Source of the DNA: Halieaceae bacterium
GTDB lineage: Bacteria; Pseudomonadota; Gammaproteobacteria; Pseudomonadales; Halieaceae
Length of the DNA: 7,901 bases
Direction of reading: 5' to 3'
Assembly: GCA_002705465.1 (NCBI GenBank)
Contig: PAGS01000018.1
Span: 1-7,901 of the forward strand
Numbering within the stretch: position 1 is the stretch's first letter; each line of letters opens with the position of its first letter. Below, one piece after another: positions 1 through 6,802 of the stretch. Position numbers and translations under genes: made by a program. A model generated the notes under the pieces. The model saw only the letters and a list, made by a program, of their open reading frames with translations. It did no database searches and was not told the origin of the DNA.

Positions 1-2441
1 ATCATTGCGACCACCGTGAGCACCCCGAAATAGAGACTCGGAGTGAAATTGGATAACGTCAGCATGGCGAAGCCTACAACGACCGTCAGCGTCGTGTAGT
101 ACATCGCCCGCCCGATACTCCCATGGCTTCGCTGCATCGCAGCGCGATAATTTTGATCCACCGCAATTTCGTCACGGAATCGGTGCAAGTAGTGAATGCA
201 GTCATCCACGCCGATACCCACCACAATGGCTGCAATGGTGATGGTCATAATATCCAGAGGGATACCCGCCAAGCCCATCAAGCCCAGCACCAGGCCGGCA
301 GCGAGGACATTTGGCGCAAGCGCTAGCAGCGCGATGGAAAGGGAGCGAAACAACACCCAGAACATCAGACCAATCGCTAAAAATACGGCGCCCAGCGTCA
401 TGATCTGCGACTGAAACAGGCTTTGCAGCACATTGTTATAAAGCACCAATAGTGAGGTGAAATGTAAGCGCTCAGGCGCAATACCCGTCTGCAGTAATAT
501 GTCTTCTCGCAACTCCCGCAGATAAGCATCACGGCGGAGTGACTCACTGGTCTCCATGACTCGGACACTCAAACGAGCCTCCTGCTCTTCTGGATAGTAA
601 AAGGGGGCCACCAGCGCTGAGTTCACGTCATCCGGAAGACTGTTTTCCACTAAAGCCAGCTCCACACCACCCAGTTTCCCGCCATACAATCCGTCCATCA
701 CCTCAAACGCCGTGGAGAGTGAGAGGACCTTACCGGACTCACTGCGGTCCTCGATAATGCGATGCACCTCGTCGAGAATCTGGCGGCCAGGCACCGAAAA
801 CCAATATCCCGTCTGTGTCGTTTCCTCGGCCCCAAAACCAAAGTCGATCTCAAAAGCGTCATCAAAAAAGCCGTCGTCGTCCGCCCAACCATCCTCATCG
901 TCCGCTACGGGCTCGGCGGTGCTGTCAGCCGCCTCGGCGGGCGCCAGCAGAATTACATCGAGGGGAATCGTCCCGCCCATCCTCGCGTCCAGCAGTTCCA
1001 TACCCTGATAAATTTCGGTGTGCTCCTTGAAGTAGTCGATAAACCGGTTTTCCACCTCGAGCCCGCGGATACCCGCGACAGAAAGCACGATCAACCCCGC
1101 TGTGACTGCGATCACGGATTTGCCAAAGCGCTGCACCAGGTGAGCGAATTGCAGTGTGAACGGTCTATCGCTCTGCTTATCGGGCAGTGGACTGCGATCA
1201 GGAAGGATCGTCATCAGCGCGGGAACGACCGTGAACGCGGAGCAAAACCCCAGCACAATGCCCGTCGTCATCATCCAGCCAAAATCGATGACGGGCTGGA
1301 GCCCTGCGACGACCAGAGAGGCAAAGGCGACGATGGTCGTCATCGCCGTGTAGAGGCACGGTACCAGCATCAATCGGGCCGAACCCGCTGACAAATGGCT
1401 GCGCGGGGCTTGAGGTTGCTGAAGCAGCAATTCCCGGTAGCGCACCACCAGATGTATAGAGAGCGAGAGCGTGACAATGAGAAGCACCGCGACTGAATTG
1501 GAGGAAATCACCGTCATTCGCCAATCGGTGGCACCGAGGACACCCAGCAGAAGCGTGGCCGTCGCACTACACGTGAACAGCGGTAGGAACACCCATTTCA
1601 GACTGCGGAAAATAAGCCACAACACCAGTGCCATGACCACCAGTATCGCAGTGCCAAAGGTCACCAAGTCAGACCGGACAAAGGCAATCATGTCCGCGGC
1701 GATCATCGGTACGCCACCGACAAAAATTTTGGCGTAGGGCCGAAAACGCTCAGCCACGGCACGGACCGCAGTAACCATCCGGTCGCGCTCAATACCGATT
1801 GCGGCCAGCGCCTGATCATAATCAGCCTCCACCGAGGCGAGGCGGCGCTTGCCTGCGACATCTAATTCTCCGGACCGTTCAAGGCGGCGCAGTGCCTCCC
1901 GTTCTTTCTGCAGCGCTTCTGCCGACTGATTGGCCTTGAGTGATACCTGCACTGCGGTCAGGTCGCCCTGCTCGCTCACCAGAAGATTGCGATAAATGGG
2001 GCTGGAGGTTAACTCTACTAATGCCAGAGCGCGATCAACGCTGGGGTCGCGCAGAGTCGGCATACTGTCTGCGCGGGCGAGGTCGGTCAGTGACAGGGGC
2101 GGGCTCTCGAGCAACGGCACATCAAGTAAGGTGGTGACACTGGCGACGCCTTCAATCCTTGCCAGTTCGTCGGCCATCGCTGCCAGTGGCTCCAGCGAGT
2201 CGGGTGATAACAGAGGCACGCCCGGCTCCCAGGTCAGTATCAGGAATTCTTCCCCGGCATATTTCTCTGCGGACTGCCTGAAGTAAGCCAGGTCGGGATC
2301 GCCTTGCAGAAGCAGGGAATCTGATGAAGCGTCCAGCTTAAGTTTGGGGAATTGCGACAGCGCCGCCATCAGAATCAGCAGATAAACGAAGAGCACCCAG
2401 CCCGGCTTACCGAGCATCCAACCGTAAAATCTCTCGACCAT
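1..2441 (-). CDS. RND-superfamily (MMPL-type) exporter, C-terminus cut by window edge
   Basis: Predicted inner-membrane exporter of the RND superfamily (COG1033/MMPL type), presumably driven by proton motive force; the substrate cannot be told. The frame is open from an ATG at 2441 to the window edge, giving 813 residues and missing the end. The layout is the classic duplicated one: one membrane segment near residues 14-32, a periplasmic domain to about 255, five segments (about 258-457 including the start of the second half), a second periplasmic domain (about 460-678), then further segments from about 680 on. TM10 carries GVDDCIHYLHRFRDE with paired aspartates near 746-747, matching the GxDY/IH-RFRE signature of this superfamily; the equivalent first-half segment (SLSIHLVVRYRE) lacks acidic residues. 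An unusually acidic stretch lies at residues 514-540. The start lies 2 nt after the mpl stop with only a weak ribosome site (GGTGAG, 1 nt away), so translation is probably coupled to mpl. Family assignment is firm; function is not. Confidence 0.9.
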   Translation of the reverse strand, partial: MVERFYGWMLGKPGWVLFVYLLILMAALSQFPKLKLDASSDSLLLQGDPDLAYFRQSAEKYAGEEFLILTWEPGVPLLSPDSLEPLAAMADELARIEGVASVTTLLDVPLLESPPLSLTDLARADSMPTLRDPSVDRALALVELTSSPIYRNLLVSEQGDLTAVQVSLKANQSAEALQKEREALRRLERSGELDVAGKRRLASVEADYDQALAAIGIERDRMVTAVRAVAERFRPYAKIFVGGVPMIAADMIAFVRSDLVTFGTAILVVMALVLWLIFRSLKWVFLPLFTCSATATLLLGVLGATDWRMTVISSNSVAVLLIVTLSLSIHLVVRYRELLLQQPQAPRSHLSAGSARLMLVPCLYTAMTTIVAFASLVVAGLQPVIDFGWMMTTGIVLGFCSAFTVVPALMTILPDRSPLPDKQSDRPFTLQFAHLVQRFGKSVIAVTAGLIVLSVAGIRGLEVENRFIDYFKEHTEIYQGMELLDARMGGTIPLDVILLAPAEAADSTAEPVADDEDGWADDDGFFDDAFEIDFGFGAEETTQTGYWFSVPGRQILDEVHRIIEDRSESGKVLSLSTAFEVMDGLYGGKLGGVELALVENSLPDDVNSALVAPFYYPEEQEARLSVRVMETSESLRRDAYLRELREDILLQTGIAPERLHFTSLLVLYNNVLQSLFQSQIMTLGAVFLAIGLMFWVLFRSLSIALLALAPNVLAAGLVLGLMGLAGIPLDIMTITIAAIVVGIGVDDCIHYLHRFRDEIAVDQNYRAAMQRSHGSIGRAMYYTTLTVVVGFAMLTLSNFTPSLYFGVLTVVAM

Positions 2442-2443
2442 AC

Positions 2444-3820
2444 TCACCGCTCTGCCAATGCCGTCAGCAACCGTTTATGCAAGCCATCAAAACTACCATT
2501 ACTCATCACTACAATACTGTCGCCGGTTACCGCCGCCGCCACTGCCCGTTCAATCATCGCCTCAACACTGTCGAACGCTTCCTGACCTGATGCGCTCTCC
2601 ACAGTATGGCTCAAATCCCAGTTGAGACCAGGTGGATCAAGCCACAGCGCGAGATCCGCATCGGCTGCGCAGGAAACGAGATGCGCCTTGTGCTCACCCA
2701 AGCGCATGGTGTTGGAGCGCGGCTCGATCATCGCTATCAGCTTGCCGGATGTCGACGCGGCGCGCAGGGCATGGAGAGTACTTTGGATGGCGGTGGGATG
2801 GTGCGCGAAGTCGTCATAAATCGCGATGCCGGCTGGCCTACCCAAGCACTCCAATCGACGCTTTACCCCGGTAAACGCCTGCAGGGCCGCGATGGCTTGC
2901 TCCATACTGACACCGACATGCGCTGCCGCTGCCATCGCGGCGGTGGCATTCGCCGCGTTGTGTTCTCCAATCATTGACCAATGCAGCCTGCCACAGGTGC
3001 CATCAGGTGCCGTCAGATCAAGTATGTCCGCCTGGGCAGAGACCGCTCGCCACGACCAGGCTGACGTAACTGGTGCAGCAGAGGATTCAGCCTGCACAGA
3101 TCGAACCGGGGTCCAGACGCCTCGTTCCAGAACACGATCGATGGCATCTCCAGCCCCGCGGACAATCTGTCCGTTGCTCGGGACACACCGGATCAGATGA
3201 TGAAACTGCGTCTCGATAGCCGCAAGGTTGGGGAAAATATCAGCGTGATCATATTCCAAATTATTGATGACCAGCGTGTTGGGGCGGTAGTGCACAAACT
3301 TCGACCGCTTGTCGAAAAACGCGGAGTCATATTCATCTGCCTCAACGACAAAGTATCGCCCCTTTCCAAGACGGGCAGAAACATCGAAATTGGATGGTAC
3401 GCCCCCTATGAGAAACCCGGGCTCAAGACCGGCGTGATCAAGAATCCAGGCAAGCATACTGGCAGTGCTGGTCTTGCCATGGGTACCGGAAACAGCGAGA
3501 ACCCATCGCCCATTCAGGATCTCTCGCGCCAGCCATTCGGGGCCCGATGTATAGGGAAGCCCCTCATCCAGCATCGCCTCCACAACAGGCTGACCGCGGG
3601 ATAAAGCGTTACCAACCAATACACGATCGGGTGCGGGTGAGAGCTGATCGGCGCCATACCCATCTGTTAACGCAATGCCGGACTCTGATAATTGGGTGCT
3701 CATGGGGGGGTAAACATTTCGGTCAGACCCAGTGACTGAGAAGCCTGACTCCCTTGCAAGCAAGGCGACACCTCCCATGAAGGTGCCACAAATTCCCAAA
3801 ATGTGGATGTGTTCCGACAA
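2444..3820 (-). CDS. mpl: UDP-N-acetylmuramate:L-alanyl-gamma-D-glutamyl-meso-diaminopimelate ligase
   Basis: Cytoplasmic ATP-dependent ligase of peptidoglycan recycling: it joins recovered murein tripeptide to UDP-MurNAc, returning it to cell-wall synthesis. Mur-ligase motifs occur in order (numbering from the TTG start): HIHILGICGTFMGG near the N-terminus, the ATP loop GTHGKTST (112-119), EADEYD (160-165), NNLEYDHADIF (186-196), GEHNAANA (285-292), YDDFAHHPTAI (325-335), EPRSNTMRLG (366-375) and SNGSFDGLH near the C-terminus. The start is chosen as TTG at 3820, which has AGGGAG 5 nt upstream and gives 458 residues beginning MSEHIHILGICG; E. coli Mpl is 457 residues and begins almost directly at this motif. 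An ATG at 3865 would add 15 non-family residues and has no ribosome site. The gene is divergent from the phosphofructokinase gene and is followed after 2 nt by the RND exporter, so the two probably share a transcript. Confidence 0.95.
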   Translation of the reverse strand: MSEHIHILGICGTFMGGVALLARESGFSVTGSDRNVYPPMSTQLSESGIALTDGYGADQLSPAPDRVLVGNALSRGQPVVEAMLDEGLPYTSGPEWLAREILNGRWVLAVSGTHGKTSTASMLAWILDHAGLEPGFLIGGVPSNFDVSARLGKGRYFVVEADEYDSAFFDKRSKFVHYRPNTLVINNLEYDHADIFPNLAAIETQFHHLIRCVPSNGQIVRGAGDAIDRVLERGVWTPVRSVQAESSAAPVTSAWSWRAVSAQADILDLTAPDGTCGRLHWSMIGEHNAANATAAMAAAAHVGVSMEQAIAALQAFTGVKRRLECLGRPAGIAIYDDFAHHPTAIQSTLHALRAASTSGKLIAMIEPRSNTMRLGEHKAHLVSCAADADLALWLDPPGLNWDLSHTVESASGQEAFDSVEAMIERAVAAAVTGDSIVVMSNGSFDGLHKRLLTALAER

Positions 3821-3825
3821 GAAAA

Positions 3826-3831
3826 CTCCCT
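3826..3831 (-). promoter_or_regulatory. Ribosome binding site deciding the TTG start of mpl
   Basis: On the minus strand AGGGAG sits 5 nt before TTG at 3820, an ideal Shine-Dalgarno distance. The alternative ATG at 3865 has GCGGCGCACA in front, without any such site. This, together with family length, moves the mpl start to the TTG. Confidence 0.7.
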
Positions 3832-3844
3832 GCGCCGGTGGCAG

Positions 3845-3850
3845 ATTATC
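3845..3850 (-). promoter_or_regulatory. Candidate -10 element for mpl
   Basis: The minus strand reads GATAAT (5 of 6 to TATAAT), preceded by GT. Transcription would begin around 3838, leaving a leader of about 18 nt that includes the AGGGAG site before the TTG start. I see no good -35 hexamer 16-18 bp further upstream, so the call is weak. If real, it excludes translation from the ATG at 3865, which would lie upstream of the transcript. Confidence 0.25.
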
Positions 3851-3921
3851 ACGAGGGTTTGCCATTGTGCGCCGCGAGGTCTACGGTACGCGTTCTCCCC
3901 CAGCCCACCGGCTCCCAGCCC

Positions 3922-5181
3922 ATGAAAAAACCCAACCTTTTTTACGCCCAGTCAGGCGGTGTCACACCCGTCATCAATGCCTCGGCCGCCGGTGTGATTC
4001 AGACAGCCCGTCGACACCGCGATCAGATAGGCAAAGTGCTGGCAGGACGAAATGGCATTTTAGGCGCGCTGCAGGAAGCGCTCATCGACACTTCGCGAGA
4101 GAGCTCCCGTGCCATAGAAGGACTGATCAGCACCCCGGGAGGCGCGTTCGGCTCGTGCCGATACAAACTCAGAAATCTCGATGACAACCGCGCAGAGTAT
4201 GAGCGCCTCATCCGTGTATTCCGTGCCCACAATATCGGTTATTTCCTCTACAACGGCGGCGGCGATTCGGCGGATACGTGCCTCAAAGTCTCTCAACTCA
4301 GTAAACAACTGGACTCCCCCATTCAGGCCATCCATGTCCCAAAAACCATCGACAATGACCTGCCACTAACAGATAACTGTCCGGGCTTTGGCTCCGTAGC
4401 GAAATATGTCGCCATATCAACCCGCGAGGCGGCGCTGGATATTGAGTCGATGTGCGCCACGTCTACTAAGGTGTTCATTCTTGAAGTCATGGGCAGGCAT
4501 GCCGGTTGGATTGCCGGCGCGAGCGCTCTGGCGGCTCAGCAGCGGGGTGATGCGCCCCATATTATTTTGTTTCCCGAGATCGCCTTCGATGAAGAGCGGT
4601 TTTTGGCCAAGGTAGACGAGAGCGTGAATCGGCATGGCTATTGCGTGGTGGTCGCCTCTGAGGGAACGAGTACCGCAGACGGTCGCCTGCTGGCAGATCA
4701 CGGCGACAGGGACGCCTTCGGTCACGCGCAGCTCGGTGGGCTGGCGCCATTGCTGGCAGGCATCGTGAAGCAGCGACTCGGTTATAAGTACCACTGGGCG
4801 GTGGCGGATTACTTGCAACGCGCGGCAAGACACATCGCCAGCCAGACGGACGTCGACCAAGCGTACGCGCTTGGACAGGCGGCGGTGGAGTTAGCGCTAG
4901 CTGGTGACAATGCTGTCATGCCGTCGATCGAGCGCCGATCGGATAGACCCTATCGTTGGCGTATCGGTAGAGCGCCACTACACCGTGTGGCCAATTGTGA
5001 AAAAACGATGCCCCGCCGATTCATTTCAAAAGATGGTTTTGGCATTACCCCCGCTGGCAGGGCCTATTTCGAGCCTCTCATCGCCGGTGAGGCCTACCCC
5101 GATTATAAAGACGGCATGCCCGTCTACACTCGATTGAAGAACGTCCTCGTACCGAAACGGTGCGAGCCCTGGGCGCAATAG
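3922..5181 (+). CDS. pfp: Pyrophosphate-type 6-phosphofructokinase (PPi:fructose-6-phosphate phosphotransferase)
   Basis: Cytoplasmic glycolytic enzyme that phosphorylates fructose 6-phosphate to fructose 1,6-bisphosphate, here most likely with pyrophosphate (reversible) instead of ATP. The 419-residue protein shows YAQSGG near the N-terminus, NGGGDSAD (111-118) in the phosphoryl-donor loop, PKTIDND (140-146) with the catalytic aspartates, and MGRHAGW (180-186) for sugar-phosphate binding. Lysine 141 before TIDND is the residue that marks PPi enzymes, where ATP enzymes such as E. coli PfkA have glycine. At the companion position after GGD there is serine, rather than the glycine of ATP enzymes or the aspartate of many PPi enzymes, so donor choice is inferred. 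The ATG at 3922 is chosen because MKKPNLFYAQSGG matches the family start; an upstream in-frame GTG at 3838 would add 28 unrelated residues. No Shine-Dalgarno is visible before 3922. It is divergent from mpl and convergent with the M15 peptidase gene. Confidence 0.9.
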   Translation: MKKPNLFYAQSGGVTPVINASAAGVIQTARRHRDQIGKVLAGRNGILGALQEALIDTSRESSRAIEGLISTPGGAFGSCRYKLRNLDDNRAEYERLIRVFRAHNIGYFLYNGGGDSADTCLKVSQLSKQLDSPIQAIHVPKTIDNDLPLTDNCPGFGSVAKYVAISTREAALDIESMCATSTKVFILEVMGRHAGWIAGASALAAQQRGDAPHIILFPEIAFDEERFLAKVDESVNRHGYCVVVASEGTSTADGRLLADHGDRDAFGHAQLGGLAPLLAGIVKQRLGYKYHWAVADYLQRAARHIASQTDVDQAYALGQAAVELALAGDNAVMPSIERRSDRPYRWRIGRAPLHRVANCEKTMPRRFISKDGFGITPAGRAYFEPLIAGEAYPDYKDGMPVYTRLKNVLVPKRCEPWAQ

Positions 5182-5212
5182 CACTGCGGGAGCAAAGGGT
5201 GATGCACACCGT

Positions 5213-5233
5213 GTAGCGCCTCACCGGTGCTAC
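5213..5233. terminator. Hairpin between convergent genes, possible bidirectional terminator
   Basis: GTAGCGCC (5213-5220) pairs with GGTGCTAC (5226-5233) through 8 base pairs including one G-T wobble, with a 5-nt loop. It begins 31 nt after the phosphofructokinase stop and contains the TAG stop of the facing M15 peptidase gene. Neither side has a run of T, so it is not a textbook Rho-independent terminator; position is the main argument. Confidence 0.35.
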
Positions 5234-5931
5234 TCATCGGCAGAGAATCTCGACAATATTTCCGCTATTGAAGACGCCAGAACGTCAACCATAGCAAGCG
5301 GTTCATGCGCTACGCCTAATGCATCCGGCTCCCCACGCCACAGCGACAGCAAGGTGTCAGCCGACAGCAGGCGTCGATAGCGAGACGCAACGGGGCGATA
5401 ACTGATATGCCAGGCCTCTGGCGCGACACCCCCGCTGTCAATCGCATAGGGCTTATAAAACCCCTCGGCGTCATCGGCTCCGATGAGCTTATCCATCCAC
5501 TGAGTCATCGCAGAGAAGACACCATCAGCGACGTACTCGGCGGGCGACAGTCTGAGTGCGTAGTCGGGCTCGACGGCTGCGGCATCCCAGATATCCAGAT
5601 CGGTACCCCAGTGATGCCGGGAGGTACCCGGCAGTGCGGAATATCGCAAAATTGCGCCAAGCCAGGCAGTATCCGACATTGAGGCCCTAACAATAGGGCA
5701 ACCCGCTTCATCTTCTACCCGGCGATTCCCAGACCACTTCTCGTTCACAATCCGTGCCTGTCGGTCATAGTCGCGGAACGCCGATGCGGGACGCAAATCA
5801 AAACCCTCAGACGCCGCCCGTCGCGACAAGGCAGTGAATGCGCGGCTGGCGTCGGGGTCGGCGAGCAGGCCGGGAGATATCGACACCAGATGATCCGTAA
5901 ACAATCCCAGTGCGATGAGCGTCTCGTTCAT
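5230..5931 (-). CDS. M15-family (VanY-like) zinc D-Ala-D-Ala carboxypeptidase
   Basis: Predicted zinc metallopeptidase of family M15 (VanY-like fold), 233 residues, cleaving peptidoglycan-type peptides; D-alanyl-D-alanine carboxypeptidase is the usual annotation. The metal site is complete: SRHHWGTDLD (104-113) matches the SxHxxGxAxD motif, with aspartate where alanine is usual, giving ligands His106 and Asp113, and PEAWH (171-175) supplies the catalytic Glu172 and ligand His175. SAFRDYDRQ (about 50-58) matches the substrate-side SxxR motif. There is no signal peptide or membrane anchor, so the protein should stay in the cytoplasm, unlike VanY, DacA-type or endolysin relatives that meet the wall. 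Its ATG overlaps the sfsA stop as ATGA, with GGAGG about 10 nt upstream inside sfsA, so the two genes are co-transcribed and probably coupled. Exact substrate unknown; a role in trimming recycled muropeptides or precursors is a guess. Confidence 0.85.
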   Translation of the reverse strand: MNETLIALGLFTDHLVSISPGLLADPDASRAFTALSRRAASEGFDLRPASAFRDYDRQARIVNEKWSGNRRVEDEAGCPIVRASMSDTAWLGAILRYSALPGTSRHHWGTDLDIWDAAAVEPDYALRLSPAEYVADGVFSAMTQWMDKLIGADDAEGFYKPYAIDSGGVAPEAWHISYRPVASRYRRLLSADTLLSLWRGEPDALGVAHEPLAMVDVLASSIAEILSRFSADE

Positions 5932-6635
5932 ATTGTCAGCGCCTCCAGCCGCTCTGCGTGCCGAGGATAAATACCGCGCGAGGTGATGTCATTGAAGAGC
6001 GTGTAAACCTCGAGGCCCTTGCACATCGCGCGCCCAAGGGCCTCGGCAAATACGGCATCGACGTGCCCGGCAACTTGCACTGAGGAAATCCCAGCGTGCA
6101 ACACACAAAATATGAGGGCCGCACGGCGACACTGCGCCATTTCGTCATAAAGCTCGGCGATATGCCGGGTGGCGCGCTGACTGACCGCATCGGGAAACGC
6201 CCCCCTCCCATCGCCCAAATGCAAGGTGACCGCCTTCACCTCAATGAAAATATCCGGGGAAGCCGGTATCAAAAAATCCGCCCGCGACCGATGCCCAAGG
6301 AGCGCCTCTCGTTGCAGATTAGCCTGCGGCGCCATCAACTCAGGGAACAACCCCGCCAGTAGCCCCTCCTCCACGACACGATTGGCGCGCGCTGAGTGGA
6401 TACAGGCAAGACCTACGTCGGTCTCTATGAGCTCCCAGGTCCAAGGTAATTTCCTTTTCGGGCTGTCGTGCGAGGATAACCAGATCCGCGCGCCGGCTGT
6501 CTGGCATCCTGTCATCGCCCCGGTGTTGGGACAATGCACACACACCACATCCTCCCGTCCCGGCAACTCGACATCTGCCAGAAACCGTTTGTAACGACGT
6601 ACGAGCCGCGCGGGCGTCAAAGCAGGAAAATCCAT
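5928..6635 (-). CDS. sfsA: SfsA, sugar fermentation stimulation protein (putative nuclease)
   Basis: SfsA family protein, 235 residues (E. coli SfsA is 234). In E. coli it was named for raising maltose-gene expression and is described as DNA-binding; the fold is an OB-like N-terminal domain plus a PD-(D/E)xK nuclease-like core, and databases now often call it DNA/RNA nuclease SfsA. Visible signatures are VHCPNTGAMTGC in the first domain, ARANRVVEEGL, the core FIEVKAVTL carrying the acidic-x-Lys pair, and FPDAVSQRATRHIAEL. The ATG at 6635 is chosen because it yields family length and a typical MDFPALTPARLVRRYKRF start and has AGAGG 3 nt upstream; a GTG at 6719 would add 28 unrelated residues. 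It is the first gene of a pair with the M15 peptidase and is divergent from dksA. In E. coli sfsA lies directly upstream of dksA in the same direction, so the neighbourhood is kept here but sfsA is inverted. Confidence 0.93.
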   Translation of the reverse strand: MDFPALTPARLVRRYKRFLADVELPGREDVVCVHCPNTGAMTGCQTAGARIWLSSHDSPKRKLPWTWELIETDVGLACIHSARANRVVEEGLLAGLFPELMAPQANLQREALLGHRSRADFLIPASPDIFIEVKAVTLHLGDGRGAFPDAVSQRATRHIAELYDEMAQCRRAALIFCVLHAGISSVQVAGHVDAVFAEALGRAMCKGLEVYTLFNDITSRGIYPRHAERLEALTI

Positions 6636-6802
6636 AGGCCTCTTAATATCAGTGTTTTTGCCCGCATTTGAAAGGCTCCCAGCGCTTCCGTGGCCCGCCA
6701 TGCAAATCAGCGGTAGCACGGACGGAAGAAGTCTGATAGCTTCCCGTGCCCAATCGGTCCGAGCAAGCGGTAAGCGGACGCATTACGAGGAAGCTCATCA
6801 CT
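6636..6802. promoter_or_regulatory. Divergent intergenic region between sfsA and dksA
   Basis: These 167 bp must carry promoters for sfsA (minus) and the dksA-gluQ pair (plus). It holds the AGAGG ribosome site of sfsA (6639-6643, minus) and a GAGGAA (6787-6792, plus) about 10 nt before the dksA ATG. I looked for sigma-70 pairs: TTGAAA at 6667-6672 has no acceptable -10 at the right distance, and AT-rich TATTAA on the minus strand near 6645-6650 lacks a good -35. No convincing promoter can be assigned by eye. Confidence 0.5.

Noticed and set aside
762..1391. Plus-strand open frame of 209 residues
   Set aside because: It lies antisense to the RND exporter, is rich in His, Arg and Gln without domain features, and the minus-strand frame carries clear membrane segments and family motifs.
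3838..3921. Upstream GTG start adding 28 residues to the phosphofructokinase
   Set aside because: The extension matches no family feature, has no ribosome site, and overlaps the mpl leader; ATG 3922 gives the typical N-terminus.
6636..6719. Upstream GTG start adding 28 residues to SfsA
   Set aside because: ATG 6635 gives family length (235 against 234 residues in E. coli) and has AGAGG just upstream.
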